Positions 20,261 through 32,599 are shown, numbered from the stretch's first letter. The stretch is DNA of 64,000 nucleotides from Paracyclopina nana (GCA_019096065.1 JAGUCH010000008.1:6723501-6787500); one strand, 5' to 3'. The notes: generated from the sequence alone by a model not told the origin. Translations and numbers: made by a program.

Positions 20261-21265
20261 ATGTCAGATCTCGTTGCCTTGCTCCTGGCTTATGCCATTG
20301 ACATGCTAAGGGACTACAAGCTGGACCCCACCATCAGGCATCAGGGTCCTCAATGACCTGAAAGCTGCTCTGGCCTACCTCCATGGCCTGGAAGGTCAGG
20401 TCCAGTGGCTTGTTTTTACCAGCCTACTAGCACTGGGCTTGGCCTTCATAGACCGAACCATGGCCTTCAGGTCCATCAGAGGCCATAATGGTATGTCTGT
20501 GGACTTGGTCCGGGCCTCTGAGGCTGGCCTTGAGGAGGACTCTTCTTGTGGGGGCCTTCCTCTGGAACTTGTTGGTTTTTGGGGTTGAGGCCTGTCTGGG
20601 GGGTCTCACACTATACCTGGCGGCCTCCAGAAGGATGGAGGATGAGCTAGGGGTTCTCAAGAATGAGGTGGCGGCCTATTGGGCCCGTTTGGTGGGTGTC
20701 CTCGGGTTTGAGGCCCTTTGGTGGACCCTGGTTCCTCAGGTACATGGGTACCTCACCATGGCATTTCTGGTTTTTGCCACTTATTGGGCATTCTTTTGTA
20801 AGATTTTCTTTTCTTCATGGCCTTAATTTGTTTACCCTTCATTTTCTTATGCAGCATATTCGTTTCTTCTGGGTGGACCTTGTCCTTAAGGTACTGGCTG
20901 CCCTGATATACCCAATAACCTTGTGGGTTTTCTCTGTGGTCCTGATCCGCATCCCTCCCGATTCCGGATATGATCGGCCCCCAACAATGACTCGTTTGAC
21001 CCGTGAGACGGAAATTCCTAGTTCCACTGCCCGAGTTCGGCCAAGCCGTATTTCTTGCCATACAGCCTGTGTCACTCCTTTAAACGACTTCGAGATCCAA
21101 GATGCTCATTTTGCCGCTACGATTTGCCTCCCTCCAGTGGTTCCTCCACAAATCCCACCGCTTGGAGACACTGCGACCTCATCTACGTCACGGCCCTTTC
21201 TGGCAGGCAGCTATGGCGTCCTCAGCCCATGCTGCCCAAACCTTCGAGAAACCCGGTTCCGCTGA
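20261..21265 (+). pseudogene. GC-richer decayed gene, multi-span membrane protein-like, unrecognised
   Basis: An ATG at 20261 opens a hydrophobic frame (LVALLLAYAIDML) that steps to the next frame near 20340 (VLNDLKAALAYLHGLEG, WLVFTSLLALGLAF). It steps again near 20530 (LLVGAFLWNLLVFGVEACLG, then MAFLVFATYWAFF), and a last frame from about 20855 carries VLAALIYPITLWVFSVVLI and a Pro/Thr-rich tail to 21265. Several segments are long enough to span a membrane. A possible 57-bp intron (GTAAGA at 20798, CAG to 20854) does not restore frame. Codon use is clearly GC-richer than nearby DNA, suggesting a different origin, for example an unidentified mobile element. Family unknown. Confidence 0.45.
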
Positions 21266-22100
21266 GGACTCGGAGTAGGCACCTTATTCGCCCAAGGCCC
21301 TACTTGATTGACGATTCCTGGGCTCTATTAATTTTGTTTGTTTTGGTGGCTCATTTTAATTATTTAGCCAATAATAATAGTCCCTGTCGTCAAAGGTAAA
21401 CAGCGCCCCCTATTGTGAAAATAGAGCTAGTATCAACGCAGCGGCGTAGCAATGGGAAATCACGTTTTTTGACTTTTTCTTGAAACCTATGCAGTATTTT
21501 CAAAAATGATGAAAATAAACTCACAAGTATTTTTATCAACAGCAATTTTAGTGAAAAAATCACCTTTTGTGTATGTCATATTGACCCAAGAACTCAATAT
21601 CCATCGGAACTATGTTTGTGGCAAAGAGAAGATTCTCTGAAATCAGGAACATTTTGTAAATGTCTTCAAATGATAGCTCATATTTTGGTTTTATGTTACA
21701 ATATCATCAGTTTTTGTATAAAGTTGTAGGAAAAGGTGCTGCATTCAGGGGCCTAAGATCAGCGGAGGAATTTTCTGAAATGCCGGAAATGAGCTCCCTC
21801 TATAGTTTCTTACGCTCAAATGCAAGGCTTATTGTTCATGTTCTCGGCTAGCCACATTTGTCATCTTAGCTTGGTTTGTTTACATTAGTATCAGTCAACT
21901 GTGGTTGTTTGATTTTTTTCATTGCTTGAATTCCTGAGCAGTGGAGGTTTGTTCATGTCTGCCTTTACATGGTGCTCAGGTGTTGTTTTTTGATGGGACG
22001 CTCGTGTCCACCTTTACATGGTTTTCATTATCGGTGCTGTTGCATGCGTTGTTGTAATCATTGTTGCGCGCGTGTTGTGGCGCGTGTGTTGTTGCGCGCT
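21266..22100. other. No confident gene
   Basis: Mixed low-copy sequence. A short TG/GCGC-rich stretch (GTTGTTGCGCGC type) lies at 22040-22120. Open frames here are short and unconvincing. Confidence 0.3.
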
Positions 22101-22135
22101 AGTGTTGTTGTGGCGCGCACTATGACTTTTCAGCT

Positions 22136-22620
22136 TTACTGGAGCTATCTCGCGTTGGTGGACGGCTTTGCGTGCTATCGACAGTTGGGTGCGGGCAATA
22201 CGCTACGACTTTTTACAAAGCAGCTGGTGCCCTCTCACGTTGCTGGACTGCTACACGTGCTTACAAAAGATGGGTGCGGGCCGTACACTACGACCTTTGC
22301 AGTAAAGAGCCATCTCACGTCAGTGGACGGCTTTACCTGTTATTGAAAGCTAGGTGCGGGCCGGCTCGCATATCTGTAAGGGTGATGCTGATGGTGCGCC
22401 GTCCTTTGAAGTGGACGACTATACGTGTTATCGGCCGCTGGGAGCTTGCCGAATTTGAATGAACCGAGACATTTCAGCGTGGATTACTCAGGTGTATGGC
22501 TACACATATTATCGGCCACGGGGAGCGGGCCGAATTTGAACCTGTTTCTTGCATGTAGTTGCACCTAACCTACGTGATGTTTATAGCTAGGTGCGAGCCA
22601 GTCCATTATTGATTTTGCAA
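22136..22620 (+). repeat. Diverged tandem repeat, about 75-90 bp unit
   Basis: Five or six copies of a unit with GTGGACGGCTTTACGTG, then TATCG, then GGTGCGGGCCG (near 22150, 22240, 22320, 22405, 22490, 22560). They diverge progressively to the right, as in an old satellite. Confidence 0.65.
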
Positions 22621-23076
22621 AATGACATGGTTGCATCTACTTCAATGCCAGCTTACTGCTAATTACTGCTGCTGCTGTTTCATCATGGGGCCTTCGCTCG
22701 CTCCGAGATAATGCTCTTACATGAATTCATATGACATTTTTAATTTTTTGTTGTTTCAATCTTAAGTTTTTCATTGACTGGTTGTAGCTTATATAGCGTA
22801 CTGAGGGCGGGCCTACGCCGCCGTCTCACCCCCAAAGGCAAGAAAAGAAAGAGGGAAAAAAATTTCTTTCGTTGTAAGTGGTTTGATGCCTTCTCTTAGT
22901 TCGTATTCCCCATAATAGATGTGGGGGCGGGCCTTCGTTCGCCCTGAAAATCGCGTTTTTGCTCGTTTTTTCACAATTTCATATCTGAATGATGTGACAA
23001 CTTTGGATTTCGTATTTTATCCAGTTTTTGATTCTTTTTGGTTTAATGTATTTTACAAATCCAAAATGTCCTTTTG

Positions 23077-23390
23077 TTATTTATTAATTATCAAGTCATG
23101 AAAATCAAGCAGGGTTATTTTTAAGCAGCACAGCAGATATTTCATTAAAATCAATATTAAACAGGTTTGTTTTTCTCCTCCTTCTTTGTACTTATGAGCT
23201 TTTTCTTGAGATCCATGTAGAGTTGTCTTCCAGCTTGCATGACCCATGTCATCAGCTTTCTCCTTCATTTTCTCCATGTCAATCTTTGGAGGACGAATTC
23301 TTCCAGATTCTTCATCCACATAAGTATGTAATTCCTGTGGTGTCCACATACAATCCTCAGAGCATTGTGTGATTTCGGGATTTTTGTGCG
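23077..23390 (-). CDS. Candidate host exon, unrecognised hydrophilic protein
   Basis: On the minus strand the frame is open from just after a splice-acceptor-like ATAACCAG (23391-23400) and reads on through the ATG at 23349. The start is probably internal and the exon longer than that ATG implies. Sequence such as CSEDCMWTPQELHTY, SGRIRPPKIDMEKM and DDMGHASWKTTLHG is balanced, rich in charged residues and unlike random AT-rich translation. It becomes hydrophobic after about residue 65 and ends at TAA 23077, with AATAAA complement at 23080-23085. The true C-terminus may be shorter through a splice. I do not recognise the family. Confidence 0.5.
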
Positions 23391-23927
23391 CTGGTTATCT
23401 GGCCAATGCTGAAACTCCCATAAATATTAATTTATATTATTGCAAGCAAGAAAAGTATTTTTGATTAAAATAGAATATTAAATATTCACAGCAACAGGTA
23501 CGACCACGACTGTTCTCACGATGTTAAGTGAATATTTTGAAAATTGAGCCGAGAGTAGACTCAAATGCAGGCAAGTGATGTAGAGACAGGCTGGTATTTT
23601 CTTCATCCATGGTCAGCGTTGTATTCTCCCATAATAATATCGAACCAAGGTTTGCCTGGAAAAAGAAATGTTTCAAGAATTGTTGGAAAGTCAAGAGAAA
23701 AGGGATGAGATGAGATAAGAGGACTTGGCTCAGAAGAAACAAGCCTGCATGGAGTGCATATGCTCGAGGAGACGTCCTTGTGCAGAGGTTGCCAACCCCG
23801 TCGTGGTACAAAGAAAAATAAGACACTAAATACTTTTAGCTAAAATGAGATAAAAGATTGTTCAAACTATCGCGCAAGCATTTTTTTCTTTTTTTGCATT
23901 GGGCTAAAATACGAGTTTATGAAATAA

Positions 23928-24092
23928 GAGCGAATCCGGATTTTAGCAAAAGTTGGACTGATTCACCAAATGATCTCATTTACGAGTAACCTCTCCACTT
24001 TAAGCCATCCCTACTTCTCCGAGGATGGCCAGAGTTTCTTTCGAGGCATGGCTGCTATGGCTTCATCAAAGCTCCACAAGCCTTGCGGCTGA
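23928..24092 (+). CDS. Weak candidate exon (54 codons)
   Basis: An open frame with balanced composition (LAKVGLIHQM, HPYFSEDGQSFFRGMA) between TAA at 23925 and TGA at 24090. It contains a TCCGGAT word near its start. A chance frame of this length is quite possible. Confidence 0.2.
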   Translation, partial: ERIRILAKVGLIHQMISFTSNLSTLSHPYFSEDGQSFFRGMAAMASSKLHKPCG

Positions 24093-24500
24093 AGGCCTCT
24101 CTGGGCAAGTTTTGCTTAGCAAGACTTCCTCTTAGCTCTTGTTTGGAAGTCTTGCTTAGTCACATTCACCCAAGGAATTCCCTCAAAATATATTTAGCAT
24201 AAGAAGAAAATATGTAACTTCAATAGTTCCAGGTACGATCTGTTTAATCAATCAGTAGCAACATGTACGATGCGTTTTGTTTGATCCGTCGCAGTAGTTC
24301 CAAGTACGATGCGTTCTAATAGGACCAGGTATAAGGTTTCCCGTTAATGTCACTCTTGATTGTGATCCGGATGGCTAAATCTTTTACTTTTTAGAGTCCG
24401 GATGCTTTTATAGGCAGGAAATAAAGCTCGCTAAGAAATGCCGAAAGTTTTATTCTGCAACCTTTTTTCAATCCTTGTCAAAATATCGGATTTTTTACAG

Positions 24501-24598
24501 TGCAGAATTGCTCCAGTGAATGTTGCGAATCACCAACTGACCTTACTTGCCATTCTTGGCTTAGAGATGTCTTTGATTCTAATGCGAAGAAACACTGA
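24501..24598 (+). CDS. Weak candidate terminal exon, Cys-rich
   Basis: After ATTTTTTACAG (ending 24500) one frame reads QNCSSECCESPTDLTC and ends at TGA 24596. Four Cys in 13 residues after an acceptor-like site is suggestive. Another frame is also open here, so the choice is uncertain. Confidence 0.25.
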
Positions 24599-24707
24599 AG
24601 CAAGGCTCATGAATGGCTCAGCAAATATTTACCTATTTTGCATAATGGATAATGGGTTGCGGAGCAAATAGGGACTCCAAAATTAGAGATCCGGATTGAA
24701 CTAATCA

Positions 24708-24833
24708 ATGAAAAATGGCGCGTCAAATGAATTGAGAGCATTCAAGATAATCAACTCCAGGCTAAAATTAGGGTGTCTGAGCCCAAGCATGGTTCCAAAC
24801 AATAACAAGTTCAAGATAATCTTTACTAATAAG
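24708..24833 (+). CDS. Candidate first coding exon (42 codons) with donor site
   Basis: The ATG at 24708 has an in-frame TAA just upstream. The frame runs exactly 42 codons to AAG|GTGAGT at 24834, a good 5' splice site. Composition is moderately basic (NELRAFKIINSRLKLG, NNNKFKIIFTNK). A GATCCGGATT word lies 19 bases upstream of the ATG. Product unknown. Confidence 0.35.
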
Positions 24834-25172
24834 GTGAGTTCTTGTCACTGCTCTACCAAAGCATGCAGTCTGACTGAGCTGTGGTAGGCTTCAAGCCAAA
24901 ATTTTCATAGAATTCTGTGGATTTCACTTCTAAAAAAATAACCCACCTAAAAATAGCAAAAAGTGCCTAAATTGCATACTTTTAGAAAAAAAAACAGAAC
25001 TTATCTGACAAGGCGAGCGATTAGCCCGCTCGCTTTTATGACTGACACGTCACTTGAGCTCAAGCGCTATGTAGTAAGAAAGTCTACTATCGCCACCGCA
25101 GCTAAGACAAACAGATTTGGGGATTTTAGCAGTTTTGCGTCAAAAACTCATTTACGAGACCCCCCTAAATAA

Positions 25173-26201
25173 GTTATAAATGGGGTTCAATGTGACCACT
25201 TAGACATTAAAGGTGGTTTTCAATCGAGTGCAAACAGAAGTTATGGCAAGATAAAAACAGGCTGAAAGTTGTGGGACATACCGTCAAAAGATTTTTAACC
25301 CTAGGGTAAAAAGTTCAGATGTATGAGTGAAGCAAAAAGCTGTCCTTTACTTTTTCACTAGCTCATGTCACTCATAAGAGTGAGTATATCTATTTATATA
25401 TGTAAACAATTTATAAAACAAGCTAATAAAATAGCTGAGCAAATGATGTAAAATAAAAATGGCAAGTGGCAACTTTGCGGGCTCGAGCTTGTGAGAGCCA
25501 AATGATGCTATGTGATGTTGGAACCCAATGCAATTAAGCTATTAGAGCTAAAAAGTAGCTAATACATCATTACATGACATTCAATTGTAATAAGTCACGC
25601 ATGAATGTCCTAACATAATACAAGATGATCAATACACAATGGTCGCGATGTCAATTTCGCAACTTAAATTAAATCAGTGTGCAAGGTTCAAATCCAATCT
25701 GGCTTAATATGATTACCTAAGTGCCATTTCAGTTCCATCTTGGAATCATGGGTTATTTTATCAAAGGTCTTGGACCAGTCCGGAATGAAAATCCACTCAG
25801 ATTTTTATTTAGCCGCAAAGTCGTAATTCAAGCTTAAAATGCGACTCTGAAATCCTGGACTGTTTTGGACACAAAATCCAGCTTGATTTCAATACAGCCA
25901 CAGGAGTTATTTCAGCTCGATCTGGAAACTCTGGGGATTTGTCTCTTAAATCGAGTACCATTCCGAAAAGAAATTGGCCCAACGCCAGGTGGTTACTTTT
26001 AAGTTTTATCAACAAAATTTGGGTCTATATCTGACTTGAAATCCACCAAGAATTTGATATGGTAACCAGAACCCCTCTTACGAATCCAGTTAATAAATTA
26101 TCATGACGAGTCATGTTTAGGTCTTAATAAATTACGTTTCCGGAACGACTATTTGCGGGGCAACATAGAAATTCAATAAAGGAAAGTCCTATTTATTTCA
26201 G
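25173..26201. other. Low-copy AT-rich stretch, probably intergenic or intron
   Basis: No convincing ORF. The segment at 25385-25412 (ATATCTATTTATATATG) also occurs near 3223 inside the nested TIR element, so a fragment of that family is likely here. The end of the stretch (TATTTATTTCAG, to 26201) is a textbook splice acceptor. Confidence 0.4.
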
Positions 26202-26831
26202 GTACAAGTCAAGTGCAAGAAAGCCCAAACTTCACACCTTGGGTTTCGCAATGCTGTAGTACCTGGCAAGATTGGAAATACAATTATGGGGAAATCTGAC
26301 GGCAACAGATCCGGATCAAAGGCACCAAAGGCAAAAGTGAGAGAAAACAAATCAAACACGAGCAAACCAAAGAAGAAATCTACTGAAAACGAAGGCAAAA
26401 AGTCAACTCCAGCTAAAAAATGTCGCATAGAAATCCCTGAAAAGCCGAAAAGGTCCAAAAGTACTGACTGCATGCCAAGAGTAACTTTTAACAAAGAGGA
26501 AAACGCAGATGAAAAGATAGAAATTTGTCACCGCAGAAACCGCAGCTTAAATAATGAAAAAACTAGCATCTCTTTAAAGATATCAACGAGACATGTCTTT
26601 TCACGGCACAAAAGAGCTCCCAAAAAAGCTCCCAAAAAAGCTCAATCAGACGTTCAAGACTCTTCTATGTTGTATCCAATTTGCCACGAACGCAAACTAC
26701 CGAAGATTGATGCTGTCAACGTGGAGAAGCCGAGGGTGAATGAACCAGATGTGGCAGCCAATGTTGAAGACAAATGGCCACAATCCTTATCGTTTCTAGT
26801 CAATAATTGCTTATGTTTTTGCCTGAAATAA
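26202..26831 (+). CDS. Candidate host exon, Lys-rich probably nuclear protein
   Basis: A strong acceptor (CCTATTTATTTCAG) precedes a frame that stays open 28 codons before the ATG at 26286 and on to TAA at 26829, so the ATG is probably internal. The first part reads VQVKCKKAQTSHLGFRN. The middle is a Lys/Pro/Ser-rich disordered region with several basic clusters (SKPKKKSTENEGKK, PEKPKRSKS) like nuclear localisation signals, and a repeat KKAPKKA. The last 20 residues are hydrophobic and unlike the rest, so splicing out near CCGAGG|GTGAAT (about 26737) is plausible. An AATAAA overlaps the stop. Family not recognised. Confidence 0.5.
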   Translation, partial: VQVKCKKAQTSHLGFRNAVVPGKIGNTIMGKSDGNRSGSKAPKAKVRENKSNTSKPKKKSTENEGKKSTPAKKCRIEIPEKPKRSKSTDCMPRVTFNKEENADEKIEICHRRNRSLNNEKTSISLKISTRHVFSRHKRAPKKAPKKAQSDVQDSSMLYPICHERKLPKIDAVNVEKPRVNEPDVAANVEDKWPQSLSFLVNNCLCFCLK

Positions 26832-27280
26832 AAAAGGATTTTTGACCATTTGGTTTTTGATGACCTTACAATATCCGCTTAACTTCTCTATGATTGGAAA
26901 AAATCCGGATTGGTAAGTTCACTTCTAACTCCGGACAGAAGCTTTAAAACAGAAATCTAATAGAAAGTAGTAAACTCAAGCTTCACATTGCACTTTGGTT
27001 CGAAATCATGTGTACTCATTATTATCCTGAAAAGTTACAAAATCAATGGGGCATCTTCTCTTTTAGCGGCTGCAGGTTTTCTGTGCCCTAATTCCGCAAC
27101 TTTCGGCAACCAATATTAATTCATCAGAAAAAAAGATTCTTATTTATGTCTTCCTGTGCGTTTAGAATCAACATTTAATTCACGATTATTTCGAATCGCA
27201 AGGCAACTTGCAGCACAATCTCTGCTTTTTACGAGCTTAGCAAAAAAAACGGTATCTCCTTAGAATAGATCCATTGACAG

Positions 27281-27568
27281 AAGCACATTGATTTTAGCAC
27301 GATAAAAGAGAATTTCGACAGACAAAATGCTGAAAATCCGGACGTCGAATCCTTAGAAGTTTTCAATGTAGGATCAGCAAGTGCAGCAACGAAACTTGAC
27401 CTGCTCAAATATCTTGTGCCGAAAACACTTGAAGATGACTTGCATTAGATGGAGGTTATTAATCCAGCTCCTAAAAAATCCGGATTTTATTCAAACGATG
27501 CAATGTCAACTAATGTCCGGATTGAACTAAGTTCCGCGAGGATTCAAAGCTTCAACAAAGAAACGTGA
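27281..27568 (+). CDS. Candidate exon with one in-frame TAG
   Basis: After CCATTGACAG one frame runs 96 codons to TGA at 27566, interrupted only by TAG at 27446. Both sides have balanced composition (ENPDVESLEVFNVGSASA before; MEVINPAPKKSGFYSND after). It could be the next exon of the Lys-rich gene, since both junctions can be phase 0, with the TAG as the real stop or as a mutation. Two TCCGGATT words fall inside in different frames. Confidence 0.3.
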
Positions 27569-27837
27569 ATGCTCCCATTTGAAAAAGCATAGAAATAGTT
27601 TTGAAGCTAAAGCTAATTAAATCCTGATTTTATGCATAATTCAACTGCTAACTTTTGCATAAATGCAGGACACACAAAATTCTCCCCAAACAAGCCCCCC
27701 CAAAAAAGTATCCTCCTAAGCAAAGAACGATTTGACAATCAATGTGTACAAAAATTTGCCAAATGAAATTAGAATAATAATTAACTTTCTTACTTTATAT
27801 TCAAAGATACAATTTCCTCGTGTCATAATTCAGTTAA

Positions 27838-30800
27838 GCAATGTCCAATTTTGATTTTTTTGTTTTTAACCCAACAAATGCAATTCCTACTTAAAAGATG
27901 AGACTTTTTACTTAGAGCCCTTTCTTAACTGTTTGTTGTGAATTTTTCTGTTTTAAGGCAGCAAATGCAAATTCTGCTTGATAGACGAGACTTTTTACAG
28001 TTTGTTGATTACATCAGGCATTTTTCTTTTTTATGCCAGCAAATAAAATTTCTGCTTAAAAGACGAGACCATTTAATATTCCACATTTATGCTTTAGGAA
28101 TTGCACATTTTTCGCTTTTAAGCCAACAATCAATAATCTATTCATAATTCAATACCTTTTACGTTTTGATGCAGAAATCACGCATTTTTCGTTTTAAAGC
28201 CCAAATGCAATTTCTGCTTGAAAGATAAGACATTTTAATTTTAGTTGCTGAAATTGGGCATTAATTGCATTTGGACTTTTGAGCCAACAAATACAATTTC
28301 TGTTTAAAAGACGAGAGTTTTTAATTCTTACGGCTGAAATTTTTTGTTCTTCAGTCCAAATGCAATTTCTGCTAGAGAGATGAGACTTTAATTTTCGTTG
28401 CTGGTATGCACATTTTTGGTATTTTAGCCAGCAAAAGCAATTTCTGCTTGAAAGACGAGGTATTTTAATTTTTTGTTGCTGAAATTTCTTGTTCTTAAGT
28501 CTCAATGCAATTTCTGCTTGAAAGGCAAGACCAATTATTTTTCTACGCTTTTGTTTAGGGAATTTCACACTTTTGGTATTTTAGTCATCAAATGAAATTT
28601 CTGCTTGAAAGACAAGACTTTTTAATTTTTGTTGCGGAAATCACGCATTAAACCTATTGAGGCCTACAATTGAACTTTCTGCTACAAAGACGATATTTAT
28701 TACTTTTCTCCATTTTGTTTCAGGAATTGCACATTTTTGGTATTTTAGCCAGCAAATGCAATTTCTGCTTGAAAGACGAGGTATTTTAATTTTTTGTTGC
28801 TGAAATTTCTTGTTCTTAAGTATCAATGCAATTTCTGCTTGAAAGGCAAAACCAATAATTTTTGTAGCTGAAATCGCGCTTTAATCTTATTTAGGCCTAC
28901 AATTGCACTTTCTGCTTGAAAGATGAGACCAATTAATTTTCTATGATTTTGTTTTGGGAATTTCACACTTTTGGTATTTTAGCCAGCAAAAGCAATTTTT
29001 GCAAGAAAGACAAGACTTTTTAATTTTTGGAGCTGAAATTGCGCTTTCATCATATTTAGGCCTCCAATTGCACTTTCTGCTTGCAAGACAAGACCAATTA
29101 ATTTTCTACGCTTTTGTTTAGGGAATTGCACATTTTTGGTATTTTAGCCATCAAATGAAATTTCTGCTTGAAAGACGAGACTTTTTAATTTTTGTTGCGG
29201 AAATCACGCATTAAACCTATTGAGGCCTACAATTGAACTTTCTGCTACAAAGACGATATTTATTACTTTTCTCCATTTTGTTTCAGGAATTGCACATTTT
29301 TGGTATTTTAGCCAGCAAATGCAATTTCTGCTTGAAAGACGAGGTATTTTAATTTTTTGTTGCTGAAATTTCTTGTTCTTAAGTATCAATGCAATTTCTG
29401 CTTGAAAGGCAAAACCAATAATTTTTGTAGCTGAAATCGCGCTTTAATCTTATTTAGGCCTACAATTGCACTTTCTGCTTGAAAGATGAGACCAATTAAT
29501 TTTCTATGATTTTGTTTTGGGAATTTCACACTTTTGGTATTTTAGCCAGCAAAAGCAATTTTTGCAAGAAAGACAAGACTTTTTAATTTTTGGAGCTGAA
29601 ATTGCGCTTTCATCATATTTAGGCCTCCAATTGCACTTTCTGCTTGCAAGACAAGACCAATTAATTTTCTACGCTTTTGTTTAGGGAATTGCACATTTTT
29701 GGTATTTTAGCCATCAAATGAAATTTCTGCTTGAAAGACGAGACTTTTTAATTTTTGTTGCGGAAATCACGCATTAAACCTATTGAGGCCTACAATTGAA
29801 CTTTCTGCTACAAAGACGATATTTATTACTTTTCTCCATTTTGTTTCAGGAATTGCACATTTTTGGTATTTTAGCCAGCAAATGCAATATCTGCTTGAAA
29901 GACGAGGTATTTTAATTTTTTGTTGCTAAAAGTTTCTTGTTCTTAAGTATCAATGCAATTTCTGCTTGAAAGGCAAGACCAATTAATTTTTGTAGCTGAA
30001 ATCGCGCTTTAATCATATTTAGGCCTACAATTGCACTTTCTGCTTGCAAGACAAGACCAATTAATTTTCTATGATTTTGTTTTGGGAATTTCACACTTTT
30101 GGTATTTTAGCCAGCAAAAGCAATTTTTGCTAGAAAGACGAGACTTTTTAATTTTTGAAGATGAAATCGCGCTTTAATCATATTTAGGCCTCCAATTGCA
30201 CTTTCTGCTTGCAAGACGAGACCAATTAATTTTCTACGTTTTTGTTTTGGGAATTGCACATTTTTGGTACTTTAGCCATCAAATGCAATTAGGCCTACAA
30301 TTGCACTTTCTGCTTGCAAGACAAGACCAATTAATTTTCTATGATTTTGTTTTGGGAATTTCACACTTTTGGTATTTTAGCCAGCAAAAGCAATTTTTGC
30401 TAGAAAGACGAGACTTTTTAATTTTTGAAGATGAAATCGCGCTTTCATCATATTTAGGCCTCCAATTGCACTTTCTGCTTGCAAGACGAGACCAATTAAT
30501 TTTCTATGTTTTTGTTTTGGGAATTGCACATTTTTGGTACTTTAGCCATCAAATGCAATTTCTGCTTGAAAGATGAGGTATTTTAATTTTTTGTTGCTGA
30601 AATTTCTTGTTTTTAAGTATCAATGCAATTTCTGCTTGAAAGGCAAGACCAATTAATTTTTTTAGCTGAAATCGCGCTTTAATCATATTTAGGCCTACAA
30701 TTCCACTTTCTGCTTGCAAGACAAGACCAATTAATTTTCTACGTTTTTGTTTTGGGAATTTCACACTTTTGGTATTTTAGCTAGCAAAAGCAATTTTTGC

Positions 30801-32515
30801 TAGAAAGACGAGACTGTTTAAGTTTTGGAGCTGAAATCGCGCTTTAATCATATTTAGGCCTACAATTGCACTTTCTGCTTGAAAGACGAGACCAATTAAT
30901 TTTCTACGCTTTTGTTTAGGGAATTGCACATTTTTGGTATTTTAGCCATCAAATGAAATTTCTGCTTGAAAGACGAGACTTTTTGATTTTTGGAGCTGAA
31001 ATCGCGCTTTAACCATATTTAGGCCTATAATTGCACTTTCTGCTTGAAAGATGAGACCATTTAATTTTCTACGCTTTTGTTTTGGGAATTGCACATTTTT
31101 GGCATTTTAGCCAGCAAATGCAATATCTGCTTGAAAGACGAGGTATTTTAATTTTTTGTTGCTGAAATTTCTTGTTCTTAAGTATCAATGCAATTTCTGC
31201 TTGAAAGGCAAGAACAATTAATTTTTGTAGCTGAAATCACGCTTTAATCAAATTTAGGCCTACAATTGCACTTTCTACTTGCAAGACAAGACCAATTAAT
31301 TTTCTATGGTTTTGTTTTGGAAATTTCACACTTTTGGTATTTTAGCCAGCAAAAGCAATTTTTGCTAGAAAGACGAGACTTTTTGATTTTTGGAGCTGAA
31401 ATCGCGCTTTAACCATATTTAGGCTTATAATTGCACTTTCTGCTTGAAAGACGAGACCAATTAATTTTCTACGCTTTTGTTTTGGGAATTGCACATTTTT
31501 GGTACTTTAGCCATCAAATGCAATTTCTGCTTGAAAGATGAGGTATTTTAATTTTTGTTTTGGAAATCAGGCATTAAACCTTTTGAGGCCTACAATTGCA
31601 CTTTCTGCTTGAAAGACGATATTTATTACTTTTCTCCATTTTGTTTCAGGAATTGCATATTTTTTGGTATTTTAGCCAGCAAATGCAATTTCTTCTTGAA
31701 AGATGAGGTTTTTTAATTTTTTGTTGCTGAAATTTCTTGTTCTTAAGTATCAATGCAATTTCTGCTTGAAAGGCAAAACCAATTAATTTTTGTAGCTGAA
31801 ATTGCGCTTAAATCATATTTAGGCCTACAATTGCACTTTCTGCTTGCAAGAAAAGACCAATTAATTTTCTACGCTTTTGTTTTGGGAATTTCACACTTTT
31901 GGTATTTTAGCCAGCGAAAGCAATTTTTGCTAGAAAGACGAGACTTTTTGATTTTTGGAGCTGAAATTGCGCTTTAACCATATTTAGGCCTCCAATTGCA
32001 CTTTCTGCTTGAAAGACGATATTTATTACTTTTCTCCATTTTGTTTCAGGAATTGCAAATTTTTTGGTATTTTAGCTAGCAAAAGCAATTTCTGCTTGAA
32101 AGACGAGGTATTTTAATTTTTTGTTGCTGAAATTTCTTGTTCTTAAGTATCAAGAAAACCTATTGAGGCCTACGAGACTTTTTAATTTTTGTATCTGAAA
32201 TCGCGCTTCAACCATATTTAGGCCTATAATTGCACTTTCCGCTTGAAAGACGAGACCAATTAATTTTCTACGCTTTTGTATAGGGCATTGCACTTTTTTG
32301 GTATTTTAGCCATCAAATGAAATTTCTGCTTGAAAGACGAGATTTTTTAATTTTTGTTGCGGAAATCACGCATTAAACCTATTGAGGCCTACAATTGAAC
32401 TTTCTGCTTGAAAGACGAGACCAATTAATTTTCTACGCTCTTGTTTTGGGAATTGCACATTTTTGGTATTTTAGCCAGCAAATGCAATTTCTGCTTGAAA
32501 GACGAAACTTATTGT
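27838..32515. repeat. 4.7-kb tandem array with 563-bp higher-order units
   Basis: Monomers of about 70-90 bp share GCAATTTCTGCTTGAAAGACGAG followed by variable AT-rich text (GGTATTTTAGCCAGCAAA, AGGCCTACAATTGCAC). Groups of monomers form a 563-bp higher-order unit, seen at 28641, 29204 and 29767 with almost no differences. Toward both ends the order breaks up. Many open frames of 60-125 codons appear on both strands, all explained by the repeat. Confidence 0.93.
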
Positions 32516-32599
32516 GCGATAAAATACGCGCAACAAAATTTCAAGTCATTCATCTCGTTAGTGTGGGAAGAATGAGAATATTAATTTTTTGAACGATAA

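Noticed and set aside
20798-20854. A 57-bp intron joining the hydrophobic frames
   Set aside because: Good GT and AG borders, but the join does not put the two protein-like frames in phase.
28194-31977. ORFs of 60-126 codons in the 4.7-kb array
   Set aside because: They occur on both strands at repeat-unit spacing and are explained by the tandem repeat.
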